Assembly: GCA_029948255.1 (NCBI GenBank)
Contig: JALIZF010001872.1
Span: 511,001-575,000, forward strand
Source of the DNA: Telmatactis stephensoni
Lineage: Eukaryota > Cnidaria > Anthozoa > Actiniaria > Isophelliidae
Direction: 5' to 3'
Length of the DNA stretch: 64,000 nucleotides
Shown: positions 29,376-43,420 of the stretch, one piece after another
How the letters are laid out: each line of letters begins with the position of its first letter
How positions within the stretch are numbered: position 1 is the first letter of the stretch
Made by a program: the position numbers and the translations under genes
Notes under the pieces: generated by a model
The model's database searches: none
Seen by the model: the letters and a program-made list of their open reading frames with translations, nothing else
What the model was told of the DNA's origin: nothing

Positions 29376-32300
29376 TTAATAGAAGGTGTTGGGACGCTTG
29401 GCTACAAATTTAGACTTGTATTGCGACTTCATGACACGATGAGCCAGAGGGAACTTCATCTTGTTATCCTAGAAGCACAAAATCATGAAATAAGAATACT
29501 GCCAGGAATAATGGTAAATATAAATGTCTGGAAATAGTCCAGTTTCCACTTGCTAGAATCCACTGAGCTTCTTGTCAAAAGGTACATTTACGCAGGGTTA
29601 GCTTCCTTTTCAAGAAAGACCCATAATAATATCACTTCTGGGTGAAATAAAACTTTTGTCTGGGGTCATTAGTAGTCTATCAACAATATGCCTGCAATGG
29701 AGACTCATTTCCCTAAGTTGAGCTAATCAAATATTGAGTTAGTGTGATTACAGAGAGTATTACTTACATGCATCTGTTTGATATGAGGTCGACGACACTT
29801 GCTAGAGGGAATTGGCTCAACCTTCATAATCTGGATAGAAGATCCTCTAGCACGATGTCTAGCAGCCATATCACGATCTGAAATCAAGATAAATAAGGAG
29901 AATTAAATAATAATTCTGCTTTCTAGTCTTATCTACTTCCAGAAGTATTGGCAGCCATACTTTTTACCGAATTATTGTCTTAAGGAATTTAGGCCAAGGA
30001 AGGGCATCTGATAATGTTTGGGAAAAATGAAAATAATGCAGAAATGTGTCTAACTTGTTTGAAATACAAATTTTTATCATATATCCATGGTACTTTCTCT
30101 GTCAAAAACATTTTATTGATACTTGTAACTATGATTTACCTATCCCTTCTAAAATGTCTGCCAATTAAAGCCTTCCCAGAATTATAGCAATGACAAGGAA
30201 TGCCTTGTAATTTTTCAAGCTTCACAAAAAAGGCAAAGCAACCTTACATGTATTTAGCACTGGTAACTCATAACAGTCGTAGACTGATAAACTTGAGGCT
30301 AACAGTGCACTCATTTTATCCCCTCTCTCTATCAGTGCTTAACACATTCACATCTCTTGAATAAGGGCAAAATCTTTTAGAATAGTTGTACTTACAACAA
30401 GCAGTCACAGCTTGGGTCACTGTCAGGTCTCTGTATTCCCTGTACATGTTGTGAGTGCCACTTCTTGAATCATATCTCAGCCAAATGCCAAAGTTCTTGA
30501 TTTTAAGGGGTCTCTTCTCAAAGATCTGCCATTGTAAAATATAAAGTTTTTTATTGATACACACTATCACAGTATTTATTCAGTGTAAAATAAAGCGATT
30601 CATTGAATAATGTGTATATTTGTACTTAACACAAATGACAGGACTTTGCCCTATTGGTTTTGTTTTCTTACTACTTAGATACTAGTATCTTGTTTGAATG
30701 AGTCATTTGAACAATTTCAAAGGAGTATCTTTTATTAGCAGGTTCAGATGCCATAAGGGTCAATAAAATAATAATAATTATAATGATTTATCGAGCACCA
30801 ATTCCCAGGGTTCAACAGTGCTTCACAAAATGTGTCCAAAATAATAAAGCCATTCAAAATGCACTAGTAACACAGGAGTTCATTAAGGCCTGGTGCACTC
30901 TAGCTACATAACGGTGAGGTCACACAAATACAAAACACAACTTAATCAATGCTTTATGTCCCCAATGAAAACATCACAACATGATGGCATACCGTATTTG
31001 CCGGTGTACAAGTCGACTCGTTGTATAAGTCGACCCCCTAAAATATCGGAAAAATTGCCAATTTTTTCGTATGTCCGTTGTATAAGTCGACCGTAGTTCT
31101 TTGAGTTGCTCTTAATTTGAAATTCAATCAAATCTTTGATATCTACGAGAAAAATGAGGGCAGATGCCACAGGTTTCTATCGCGCAATACCTAATAGCAG
31201 GCCGCCATTTTGAATTGCCTTGTAACCAAAACTGTAAACACAACTTTAAATGAATAAGACAAGACAAACTCCAAAAATTAATATTGAAACTTTAATAAGT
31301 GGCAATATTTCGGCAATATTTTTGAAACTTCAAAACATTCCCAAGATCTCCCAGAATATGGACTGGAAACGATTAACAAGTCATGTGATCGATTCAAACA
31401 AAATGGCGACTCTTCAAGGCGTCTTCATCGTTCAGTTCATCTTCATTTCGCTTGGTGAAACAACAGAATACATCTTTTTATGCTTTCTTTTCGAAATAAA
31501 GTTAAATGTTTATTTTGATGAACGTTTTACTCGTTTAAAACACCAAGTTTCGATCATCTTACCTCACTTAAAAGTCCGATAAGAGAGTCATTCCGAATCG
31601 GCAGACTCATTAGTTCGTGATTGAGTTGTAAGTACTTCAGACACTCTTTATTTGCTTCATTTGCGAAATTTAAGTCAATAAAACCAACAAGAATTATTGA
31701 TATGTCAAATTTTAGCAAGTTATACAGATTTAACTCATTGTTTTCTTCAATCCCAAGCGATTTCTGAAAAAGTTAATTTCTAGACCCAGTGTATAAGTCG
31801 AGGTCGATTTTTGAAGGTAACTTTTAGGTGTTGAAAGGTCGACTTATACACCGGCAAATACGGTAATAGGAACATAAAAACATGGACATAATAACATAAA
31901 GAAAAAACTGATTCTTTCTTTTTGTCGTTATGTTGATGTTCTTATGCCAGTATGTCAGAAGTGTGAACCAGGCCTAAGATTTTATACTGGAGGGCAACTG
32001 GACATGACACGCAGACAAGACTACAGATATTTTTATCAGGAGTTGGTTTGAGTTTCTTGAGGCAGCTGAGCCAAACCCAGCAAACTGGTGTTCGCGGCCG
32101 GTCAATTTACCTGTGGTGCCCAGCCCTTAATGAACTCACTGGTAACAGATTTATATCATGTACTATGCTTACTACAATGTCTTTGCTAACCTATTTCTCA
32201 CTCCCAGAGCAAAACCCCAAGGATGCAGTTAATCAGCCACCATAAAAAACTCTGTCTTCAAGTTCTGAGAGACTTTGCACCCAGGGGTAAATTCTTCTTG

Positions 32301-34605
32301 GAGTGAGAAACAAGTCTTCTAAAAGTTTAATGAAACTTGCAGCTGGCAAAAAACATGACTGTAGCTAATCCACTGTAGCTAGCAAGATCACAGAGACCAC
32401 ATAGGGTACGTAGCCCAGCGGGCGGACTCCATTGTAAAAGGATTGGCTATGAACAAGATAATAAGCGATGGGCTCTTTTGATACCCTAAGAGAGGCCAGG
32501 AAATGCTACAACTCTAAACTTCAATTTTAACACCCTAAAAGATACCAAATCGCTGATTTTTACCCCTAAGAGATACGACTACCATACCCAATCCTTTTAC
32601 AATGAAGGCCCCCCTCCCCCTGTATGTAGTTTGGTTTGGTTGGGTTAATAATAATAATAATTTAATGTACTTATAAAGCGCTTGTTCCATGACGGAATGA
32701 TCACAGGCAAATCAAGTACTGGCACTACAAATCCAAGACTAGAATAGGCATATTCCAAAATATTTTCTAAATTGGAGGGAGGGGAAGCTACATTCTGTAA
32801 ACCTCAGAGCCCTCACTCTCTCTGATGGATGTGCAGTATCACCAATGGCACAATCTGACAAACCTAAAGATCCAATCATAAAAAATGACATATTGACCCA
32901 CCTCTTGGCATGAGACAATTTCACCCTGTGATTTCTTCATTTTTTTCAACTGGGAGATGAAATACCAGAACTTGGATCGGGCCACTACTTCATCGGGTGC
33001 AAAAATGCGCATCTTGTACAAGGGTGGGACAGTGACCTTTTGGGAGGGCATTTTGCGCCCAATCACTTCAAATTCCCTTAACTGTAATGAGAGAAATAAG
33101 TAAATTAGTATTAATTATAACAATATTTCAAATGTAAATTAACAGAATACTCCAGTTTTCAAGTTCTGTTGCTCAGTCTTTGCCTCAATTGCCCATAAAT
33201 ACTAAAAATTAATTCAAGAACCATGGAATTCTAAAGCACTTCTTCTGTTCATTGATGGGCATTAGTTACAGTCCTTTACTATACTTCACAAATACAAGAG
33301 TCAAAGTTCACACCAAAACATGTCAATCCGAAACCAAAATGAACACCAATTTTGTGGTAATATATTCAAATCAGACTATTTACCACAATAATTGTGTGGA
33401 ATAATAACAATAAGCATGTGGAAATGCTAACATTTTGCAATATAGGTTCTATAGCACCAAGGTTGATTTGAATACATTACCAAAATAAAACCAGCATTCA
33501 TTCTCATCTTTCTTGATGCTCATTGCTTTGAACTATGAGAGCATTTTCTGGGCCGTAGTCACAATTTAAACATTGGTCCGGTTTTTAAAAGTTGGTCCGG
33601 TTTTTATCGTTTTCCTACACAAATTCATGCTTCAAAACTGCAACGACAATGGTTCTCATGGTAAAAGTTGGTCTGGTTGAAACCTGACCAACCGTACCAG
33701 TGGCTACGGCCCGATTTTTGGAAGTGCACATGTATCGTGCACATTGAAGGTTTAGATTGAACAGATGGGAACTCAGGTCAACTTCAAATGGGAGTGTTTT
33801 ATGACAGATTAATTGCAATGATAGCTGCAATCATCTTATTAGTTGAAACAGTAAATGCAAGAACTGATCAAAATCTATTTTGATAGGTAATGCTTGTGTT
33901 TCTATGAACCCTTCAAGTCCATAAATACATACGTCTTGTTAAAAAAACTCATATGATGATTTATTTAACTAAAGCAAATGAAACGATTTACAATTGTAAA
34001 TCTTGTTTGGGAGAATCCAGATAAAAGGCTTACTAAACACATGTAAACTAGACATGCATTGTACATATTTCGAGTTTAAGCAATAATACTGTATTTAGAA
34101 CACTATGTCAGCTTTAGAAATTCACGAAGAAAATACACAAATACGCTGAACTTTGTGTAGAAACAACAAAATAAAACAGTGAAAATGTTTAAAAGTAGAG
34201 TAGACAATCGCAGCAAGAATGAATTCAGACACCAAAAATAATTGTATCGAAAATATTGTTAGCGACAACTTTTAATATCTCAAACTTTAGATTTATGGAG
34301 ATTTTAGACTTCCTAGCTTACTGGTCAACTTATGGGGTTCCTAGGTATGAAAAATAGTCAAAACTCGATCACATTTTTCTCATTCGAGGTAACAAATCCA
34401 ACATGGAGGACATAGCGGCTCGAACCACGTTGTGACTTTTAACCCATTATTTCTCTCTCTCAAACTTTAGTCAGCCTGACATTACTCAACAGATCACTTA
34501 GTCACAGGTTTATTTAGTCTTTATAAGGTTAGTTGGTTGTGCAGACGAGCAGCTTGGGGGTAAAATAAAGAGTTTTTGCCATTTTACCTGCCCTCGAACC
34601 TTCAT
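29376..34605 (-). CDS. RPL18A: 60S ribosomal protein L18a (eL20), complete, 176 aa
   Basis: Five coding exons on the minus strand join in frame: 34605-34588 (MKVRGQ), 33081-32902, 30525-30396, 29877-29768 and 29468-29376 (ends RPNTFY then TAA). The sum is 176 codons, the usual length of the animal protein. Hallmarks in order are [72 protein letters not shown] and [11 protein letters not shown]. The protein is a structural component of the cytosolic large ribosomal subunit. The second intron is about 2.4 kb and carries nested transposons, while the coding sequence is intact. The start is the only ATG in the short first coding exon; its leader is pyrimidine-rich, as in TOP mRNAs. Confidence 0.97.
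30883..31977. mobile_element. Outer inverted-repeat element split by a nested insertion
   Basis: TTAAGGCCTGGTGCAC at the left and GTGTGAACCAGGCCTAAG at the right are mirrored, as are ACATCA and CATAA blocks inside. The 876-bp element at 30990-31865 sits between them. Confidence 0.5.
30990..31865. mobile_element. Non-autonomous DNA transposon, 876 bp, TA-flanked
   Basis: Ends TACCGTATTTGCCGGTGTA and TACACCGGCAAATACGGTA, followed inward by repeated TATAAGTCGACC-type motifs on both sides. A 110-residue frame inside (31250-31582) does not resemble a transposase. The terminal TA would fit a Tc1/mariner or pogo type; this is inferred. Confidence 0.85.
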
Positions 34606-34616
34606 CTTGAAATAAC

Positions 34617-34642
34617 ACGCGGAAAGAGAAAGAATGAGGCGC
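34617..34642 (-). promoter_or_regulatory. Candidate 5' TOP leader of RPL18A
   Basis: Minus strand reads CATTCTTTCTCTTTCCGCG about 10-35 bases before the ATG. A C followed by a pyrimidine run near the cap is the translational control element of ribosomal protein mRNAs. The cap site is not known here. Confidence 0.55.
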
Positions 34643-37600
34643 TGCTGGGGGCATTCGGCGACCGCAGGGTATTGTGGGAGCACAGGTAGCCCAATTCTAA
34701 AATATTAAAAAAAAAACACAGGAAACCCACAAAATTTAAAAAACATGTCAGCACAGGTAGCCCAAGCTCCTATGTTAGAGCGGTCTCCAGAGAATATAAG
34801 AGAATGTAATGGGAAATTGAACTGAGGCCAGCGATTCTGTAAAAATTATGCAATTATTTCCTTTCTTCGGAAGTGTTGTTTGTCTCTTGTTTTCTGGAAG
34901 TGATTGTAGGATATTTCGACGATTTTTGCGGTACAACTAGTACAAAGTCTCTCTCCTCTACCTGAGATAAAGTTAAGATAGGACAAGAGAGCATAAATAT
35001 GCTCTCTTGGATATGAAAACCCACCCGGCCGATCGACTTACTTTTCCCTGGTTTTTGTCCTACTAAACGACGTTCTCTTTCGTCTTAGTGCGTCTAGACT
35101 TTTCACAGCCAAAGGCAGACCCTAGTAACTTTCCTCGCGGATTGCCAAGCCCGAATTTTTGATCCAGAAAAATATCGACAAAGAAGCCATTAAAATAGAC
35201 CTTTCCCTAATTCGTATGACTAACCACAAAACAATAGATCCAAGTCGAGGCTGGGATGGATAAAATACAGTTAATATATACTTCACAGCCTCGATTTGAA
35301 TCAATTGTTTCGTGATCAATTCGGCAATCATACTTTTCAACCCATATTTTTCCAATTTAGAAAAAGCAGGGAAAACACCATCGCCTCCTAGCTGTTAATG
35401 TAAACGGTGGGTAACTCTGACTAGCCCTCCCTCTTATAGAAATTTCTCTGCTCTTCCCGTTCTACCACACAAAACTCCTCTCACGCTAACCTGGAACCTG
35501 AAGCCCGGCTATCTGAGACCACCGCGGCGTGTCAAAAAATCCCCCATACAAACACTGTAGCACAGTGAATGGCACAAATAGCAAAGCATATAGGTGTTAA
35601 AGAGGTCAAACGCCTGGGATATTGACTGAAAAGGTCTAAAATAAGAGTATCCAAAAACAAAGGTGGGCTTTAAAAGGAACATTTTAGGTCGTTTCAACGA
35701 CAAGTTGCTCACTTGAATTTTCTTTTAAGGAATGCAAGCAACGCTGGCGGCTCTCTAATCGTATTTCTTGAAACACAAGAAGAAAAGTGTTGAGAAAAGT
35801 AGCCCTAATTAACGTTATTTGCCGTAGCTTATGTTTTCTTCGCCACGAAGCACGAAAAAAAGGCTGATAACCAAAAGTTCTGTAATCGACAATGTGTGGA
35901 CCTACAGTGTGAAAGAAAGTTCTCGAGCGACTGTCTTATCAGGGGAATTAACAAATCCAACTATCGATAAAATGTTTAATAGAATCAAATAAACTAAACT
36001 ATGGTGGGAAATTTATACAAGGACGATATTACCTCGGGGGTTCAGTAATTTACCCATTTTCCTTGGGTGACTGTTTTTTAATAGATATACACAGGGGAAA
36101 TTACTTTGAATTGATTGTTTTTCTCAGTTGTTTTTCCCAGTTGATAATACTTACATTAGTAAGTAATCAATCGCATTTGAAAGCACGGAAGATTTCGAAT
36201 CACTCTTGTAGCTTGTCAGTGCAACTGATTACGAGTACTCGCGTAAATCCGTAAAGGCCCTTTAATTTTCGGATTTAATTTATTCGGGATTTTTTTCTCC
36301 CGAGGATTTGCAACTATTTTGCCTTCTTTAATACTTCTAATATTCAATTTCTTGTTGCGTTGTACAGATTTTTGTGCAATAATATTTTTTAATTTACAAT
36401 AGAGATGCATATTGCATATGTTGAGTTTACGAGTAAGCTTACGTGTAAGTTACGCATATCTGAAACGGGGCCGGAACTGAATATCATTAATTTACGTAAG
36501 TTGGCTCAATTGAATGAATCAGTATACTGGTAAAATAAATCTTAAATCCCAGACTAATAACGCAATTAACCCTGTTATTTTCTCGTCACCCTTTTCTGGA
36601 ATAAGAATGGTACCTGAAAATAGTCTATGCTCCAAGGCCACACCCATATAGGCCACACCCATTAGGATCATCAGGGATCCTTGGCTCAACTATTAAGCAA
36701 GGCAGCTAAATATCTCCTCGATGACTGTCGATTCCATTTAGATTGAGTGATTGGGTCGAATATAACTAACCATAGATTTATAAAGATAGGTTTATTACTT
36801 GGTAATTACTGAATTATTGCTTCTAATTCGAGTGCATAACTCATAATCATCAGGCTAGAATGCACTAAAGCAAGAGAGCGATTTTATCTGTTAAAAGAGA
36901 CGAGAGGATCACGAAATCCATAAAGGGTTGAAATTTGTGTTTGAAGAATTCTCAAAAGTCAAATATCAACTTTGCTCACAGTTAGCCAAGATTTTACTGA
37001 CCTTTACTTAGTTTTAGTTTTCTCCCCCCCCCCCCCCCCTTCCAACCTTATTAAGTGGATTCATTGGTTTTCGCTTGCACCCATTTGGTTTCGCAATACA
37101 AATATCAAAATACTGCTGAAACATATTCAAAAATCAATTGACAATTTGAATTCGATCCTGCAAACAATATCCAGACATGCGGTTCAGTCTAGAGCTCGAG
37201 GCTTAGAAAACCAAAACACATTTAAACTCAACTAAGGATTTCAATTTCCCCAAGACAATATTTCCGAACGACTAAGTCTATAATACAGAGCTCGAGGCTT
37301 AAAAGGCGGACGTTTTGAATAAAGGCGGTGAACTCAGACTAACAGACGTGAAGTTTGTACAAAAAGTAGAGTCACACGAGACTAGAATGTTCTTTGGAGA
37401 GAAACTTGGCGAATAGATCGTGAGAAACAATCTGACTGCATACATTGAAAAGATAGAATCAAGACTTTGTGAGATAATTTTGTTCCTCTAAAAAGCAAGA
37501 TAAATGGGTTTTTTTCTCTGCCCTTTTTTGTCAGTGTCGCTTAAGAATTTTTATTGCTTTTTTTCCCCTTTCCTTCAGTCTTTTACTCATGTTTTTTTGT

Positions 37601-40600
37601 GAGTTTTCTTTACTCCATTCTTTCCAATCATTCCATTTTTCTTTTCTTTTCTTTTTTTAGTCTGTAGTTCACATTTTCGTGCAGGTAACCCACCTTAATT
37701 TTTTCAACTTCCATCTAAGACAAGTTCAAGTTCAAATCAAAACATTCACCTTGGCCGCAAAACGATTTTTTTCAAGAAATACAAAAGATTTAGCTCTCGA
37801 TCGAGATAATTCTCGTCGTGCCTCTAGTTCATTCTCTTTGAGTCATTGTTGGTAGTAATCTTTCTCAGACATCAAAGAATGCTGCAGTATTCAGCACCCA
37901 AACATCATCTCTTTTAGACTCTTTATGCAGACGTGATTAGCTCGCTAAGTCAGTCATAATGGAGCCATTTAATGCAACTTACTCAGGGATTTGAAAACCT
38001 ACTATCTCTGATGGCTAACACAGTTTTACTGGCATGCCATACCCTTGTCAAGACGTGAAGAAAGCTGCGGAGAAATTTGAAAACTGTAAGTACACTTTTC
38101 TTCAATTCAATTTGAATTGGCAAGATGTGCATGTTTCAAGATGTTTGTAAGTGTGTCGGCAAACTTTTTCTGTTTTTGATGTAGAAGGGATCGGCTAGTA
38201 TTTGCGGCACACGACCAGACTCAATAAGGGCATATCACGTTTTCAGATTCACTGAAGCACGTCTGGCTGCACGTAATTGAGGACATGCAATTTTGATAGT
38301 GAAAGTAGGGATCACAGAAATAGAATAAGAAAAAAAGTGATGGAAAAAATAGAAGACCAAGGAATTAAAATAACAAAAACGCGGATGATATAGATGAAAC
38401 AATGCGGGGAAAATGTAAACGAGGGCAAGGACGAAGAGTAACTGAGAAGAAGGAAAAGTCTACAAGACGCATAATACATGCAGTTGGGACTGAACAAGAG
38501 TTTCTATCAGTAATGAAATTGAATTTAAAACATAAAGGGCAAATGAACACAAGTAGGAACTTGAATCAAGTACTTAGCTTACAATATAATTTGTGTATTC
38601 AATTAAGTCAAATGATTCATATACAAATATAATTATTAGCACCTAATTTATGATTACTCGTTTCAGAATATCTCCCTGCATCTTTTCCTGTCAATTACAT
38701 TGCTCACTATCACTCATGCACAATCTCAAGATAACATTTATTTCATATCGTGATTCATATTATACGCTCATATCAAATTTGAAAAGAGGGTACGTAGACT
38801 TTTCAACATTAAGCACATTTTCGCTGAAAAAATCAAATCCCTTACTCATACTTGTTGAAAATATAAAGTTTAAACCGCTCTTCTCTCAACTTCGTTGCCT
38901 CAAAATCTTGTACACCAGAGCTACGTTTTGGTGTAACAAATCTGTTTGGCGGTGATCTTATCTCCAGTGTGATTAGGCTAAGACTTTCGCTAAGTCTTCA
39001 TAGGAGAAAAGCTGTGTGAAAAAAAGAGCCGGGAGCCCTTAGGGCTACAGATAAGTACAATTTGTTGTTTAATTTAAAAATTAAGGCAATTGGTCCCATC
39101 GATGGAAATCGCCTTAAGGGACACCGTGGCTGGGTCTCACTACATTTAATTGGTAGACGCGGCGCGTTGAGTATTGAACTGTAATCTGAACATTTCTCGA
39201 AGACGGGCTATCTAGTCGCGTTAGGCTGCTATCATATTAGAGTGCATATTAGTAGCGTAGCGGAAAAATGTGCGCCGATAACCGTTCTGACCTGTCAATT
39301 ACTACGATCTTCAAGTTGCTGTCGCTTAAATCCGTCAGATTAGTTAGAGAGTACGTCACCTTTAATGGAATTTACTCGTATACGCGTACAGTTCTCGTAA
39401 GCCTGTTCTTGTTCGAATTAGAGCGCTTTTCCTCGCTTAAATTTGGTCTATACTTGACATATAGCAGTGTAGAAATCATTTGGGAGAGAACTAAACGGTG
39501 ACTCGCTCCAGACGTCCCAGAAGTATCAAATGTACAGGCTCGTGAAAAATGGAACAAAAAAGGCGGTCAATCTTCGGTTAATGTTCATTTTGGAGCCGTC
39601 AAACGAGCTGGCCACAATCGAGGCACGCGCCGTGCGGATTTCATTCATCACAGCAAACTCTCTATCCCAGCACCAGGTAAACTTAATATCTTACTTTTCC
39701 CAATTTTCCTTTTAAAATTCCGTTCTGTAGGGTTACAGTCCATCAGGTCTTAGTTTTATCAGTTTGTTTGACGTTATCAAAGAACGTTAACGCTATTTGA
39801 GATAGCCTAACAGTTTAGGATGTATTTAAAAGACTGTTTAACGAAGCTGTCCTCAAGAGATCAATGAATGTTTGTTGGCGACATGTAACCAGCGCTTCCA
39901 GCAAATCAAGTTTCTCTAGTACAATTTCAACCAAAACGGATTTTTTGGTAAAACGCTTCAAAACGACAGCATGTTTTACCTAAACTTGATTGATACCATG
40001 TTCGTCGCTTTTTTTCCCCGGTTCAAACGTGTGATCGCTTCAATTATCAAAAAATGGATGTGAATCATGCGAATTTTGTTGGTCACTGTTTCAATTACCT
40101 GCAAATCGTATATTTATGAAAAAATCAAAAACCGTCAGACAAACTTCGCAGGCTACCGCAGACAAGGGAAAAGCTATTGCCAAAATATCTTCAAAAAATA
40201 ATAAAGATAACATTGATTTTCACATTTCAAAGTTTGCGTGCAGAACGACAATTGACGAGTTACACTCGCGGCTTATTTACAAACTCTTATTGTACATCAT
40301 TCTTACGAGTGATCTACTTGCAGACCACCGACCAACGTTTTTCGTATACTCGATCGGGCGAATAATAACGAAGACTGTCAGCAAGTACCCAAGCCATTTA
40401 ATTATTGAAGAAAGTAGTTTTAAAATCAGGCAGATTTATATGCGTATATGATACCATCGTGTTTATAATTGTTGTCTATCCGGTCTAGCCGAAGTTTCAT
40501 GGTAGCGGCAAATTACTCAATTAGACTCATATTTAAGTTTTGCTGCTCAAGATAAGCGTGGCCATCCATCATCGACCGGGGAAGCCAAACCCTTCAAGGA

Positions 40601-42796
40601 CTTACAATCTGGCTTAATTTTATGATATATAATACACTTATTAGCTTAAAACCTTGGGTCTTTACCGGGTTTGGTTGCAGCTACGGAGTTCACAGAACTA
40701 GAAGGTTTAATTCAGAAATCAGTGTTGTTATCGCGGTCTCATTTTGAGCTCCATAAGCTAGTTATCTTACGATATGATTGTGTGCTTCTTTGGAGACTAT
40801 CTTCACGATATATGCCATATTTAAGTTGTCAGCAAGTAGGAGTGCACTGAAAGAAATTCTCCAATCTTTCCAGTGATTATGTCATGAGAGATTTCGTTTA
40901 GCAAAAGGGGAAATCGTTGCAAATTGAGATCTGCTCTTTACATTAATGAATACAAGGGTCAATTGCGTAAAATGAATCGCTCAAATAATTTAAAGTTTAA
41001 TTGATCTCAAAGATATTCCAGTAATTTCAACTGTAACACTTGTTCAAGTCAATAGAAACTTGGAGCTAGTGCAGGTATACGAACAAGATTGCCATTTGTG
41101 CAAGCCAATACTGCATGCTTCAAAGCTTATGGGTCAAAGTTTTGCAGGAAAAGATATGAGTGTTAAAGAGCTCACGCGCTAAGCCGTTTAGCCAGGGTCC
41201 GAGCGGACTTAACCTGTTGGAATGCTGAGATTTTCTTCTCATTTAATCGTAAAGGAATAGCCAACACGTGCAACGTTAACATCGGAAATGCTATTGAACT
41301 ACTCTACTCAAAATATCGCCATTTTTGATATGTACAAATTAAGTAGCAAAGGTACATCGTTGGATGATGTATCTAGATTATGAGAGTTTTATGGCTTTCA
41401 TCGTTTGTTTTTGGTGTGTTTAATACATGGTATCCAAGACACCTGGCTTATAGGCGGATCCTGGGCGGGTCATTTGTTGGTTGGGTGGCAACCAGTGTGG
41501 ATTAGTGGAAGCCTCTAGAAATCCAGTTTTAATCGTAGCAAAACTGAATCTTGATTAATCTTATTAGACCAACTAATTCTTTAAGTCTTTTGCTCTTCTA
41601 TATTTAAGCCGTCGGACACCAACATCGATATCGACAAGGGTTTTTAGGTGACCTGTGTGAAAAATTATCGAATATCCTCCATTCAAATACCGTAAAACAG
41701 CTATACTCTGTAATCAAATCGTACGTTAAATCCTAAGAACTGAAAATAAACATTTTTTGGCATCTTAGCTAATAAAGCAAGACAATTAGCGTTTGATAGT
41801 GATTGTGTAAGGTTTTCAGTTATTCAAATAGTGGTAAAATTTAATTTGTTTCACTCGACGTTCAGTCGGTTCGGTCACTAGCAATAGACATTGTTAACCT
41901 CCACGAAACTTGAAGCCTTCGTACTAAAATGCTTTAGTGCATTTATCCGGTGCAAGGAGATGATTCAGTTTTGCTTTAAACTTATCAGAAAGATTTATAA
42001 CCTCCCAAATGTAAAAAAAATCAATATAGAATGCAAACTACGTAGTGAACAGCTAAGTTTTGTGACACATCCAGTATCTCCAAAACACCCGTCGCCTGGT
42101 CGTAGATCATTCCATGAACAGTTGAACTTTTATCGACTTTCTTAATCTTTAAATTATGATTACACTCGATGAGAGAATCGTTGCATTTCGTGGGAATTTT
42201 ACATCGGATCCAAAACCGCAAACTGTAAACGCGCCGGTGGGCACTTGTTTTCACAACTTGAGGTGATGTTTAAAGAATTGAACGTTTTGATACACGTAGC
42301 TCTTTGGGCTTTATTCCAATGCCGTAGTTGTGCGTCTTTTGGGATTTTTATCGGAACGTATCAACACGTACATGTTTCGTAGACAAGATATTTTTCTGAA
42401 TTAGTGGTTTGCCACAAATCTAAAAGTTGAAAGGCCATGTACCGATAGGAAATTAAGTAAGCCATGGGAAACTGCTGTATCTTAGAACATGTTCTTGCAC
42501 TTCAGTAGGATAGATATTTTTTAATGATATCATGATAGGAGCTTAATTTTTTCCTCTGTAGTTCTTTGGAGAAAAAAGTTATGTAGATGGCGCAAAGCGT
42601 TAGCTTGCGTAGCGGCAAGAGGGGAAGGGAAAGTGTGTTGGGGGAGGGGAGGGAGGGGGAAGAAAAGGCTACAATGCCTATGATGCTTCATAAGTGGTTG
42701 CTGCTGTCCACGTCGTTGTTCCAATAACATTGCCATTTGTCAGTGTTGCATATTGTCTTCTATGACTGCAGTTTCTATACGCTATTGTTGTTGTAA

Positions 42797-43184
42797 TGAT
42801 GATGATGATGATGCTATATATTTTCCCCTTAATTGTCATCGTTGGTGATAATACCGCAATGGAGATGTTGTTGTTGATGGTGATGAAGGGCATACACAAG
42901 GTTGATGACAACGTGCATCCACAATATAAGGCTGAATGTTTTCCTTGTCGTTGGTGTTGATAGTGATGATGATGATGATGAGAATATTGATAATAGTATT
43001 GTGCACGCAATTCATGTTTCTCTTGTTAATTATTGTTGTGGTTGTGGTGGTGGTTGTTTTGTTGCTGTTAGTTGTAGAAGACATGATCACTGATGATAAT
43101 CATGGATGAATGTATTTGCCATTAAAGATGGCGTTAATTAAAGATGATAATTGTTATCAAATAGTCTTATTGTTGTTGCTGTTT

Positions 43185-43231
<47 letters not shown>

Positions 43232-43420
43232 AGCTAGGTAGGTAGTAGTAGTGGTGGGAAAATATACTAAGTGCTATTATTATTAAAGATCAACATGATA
43301 AAATGTTAATTTTGCTGTAGTCGCTTAGTTGCTGTCAAACTGGATATCTTGATTGCACATTATTGATGTCATTAACCACGTGACAGCATTGATGATGATG
43401 ATGATGATGATGATGATGTT
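42797..43420. repeat. Cluster of (GAT)n / (GTT)n trinucleotide arrays
   Basis: GATGATGAT arrays occur near 42797, 42965, 43184-43220 and 43392-43420, with GTTGTT in between. Confidence 0.9.

Noticed and set aside
31250..31582. 110-codon frame inside the TA-flanked transposon
   Set aside because: No DDE or helix-turn-helix features; the element appears non-autonomous.
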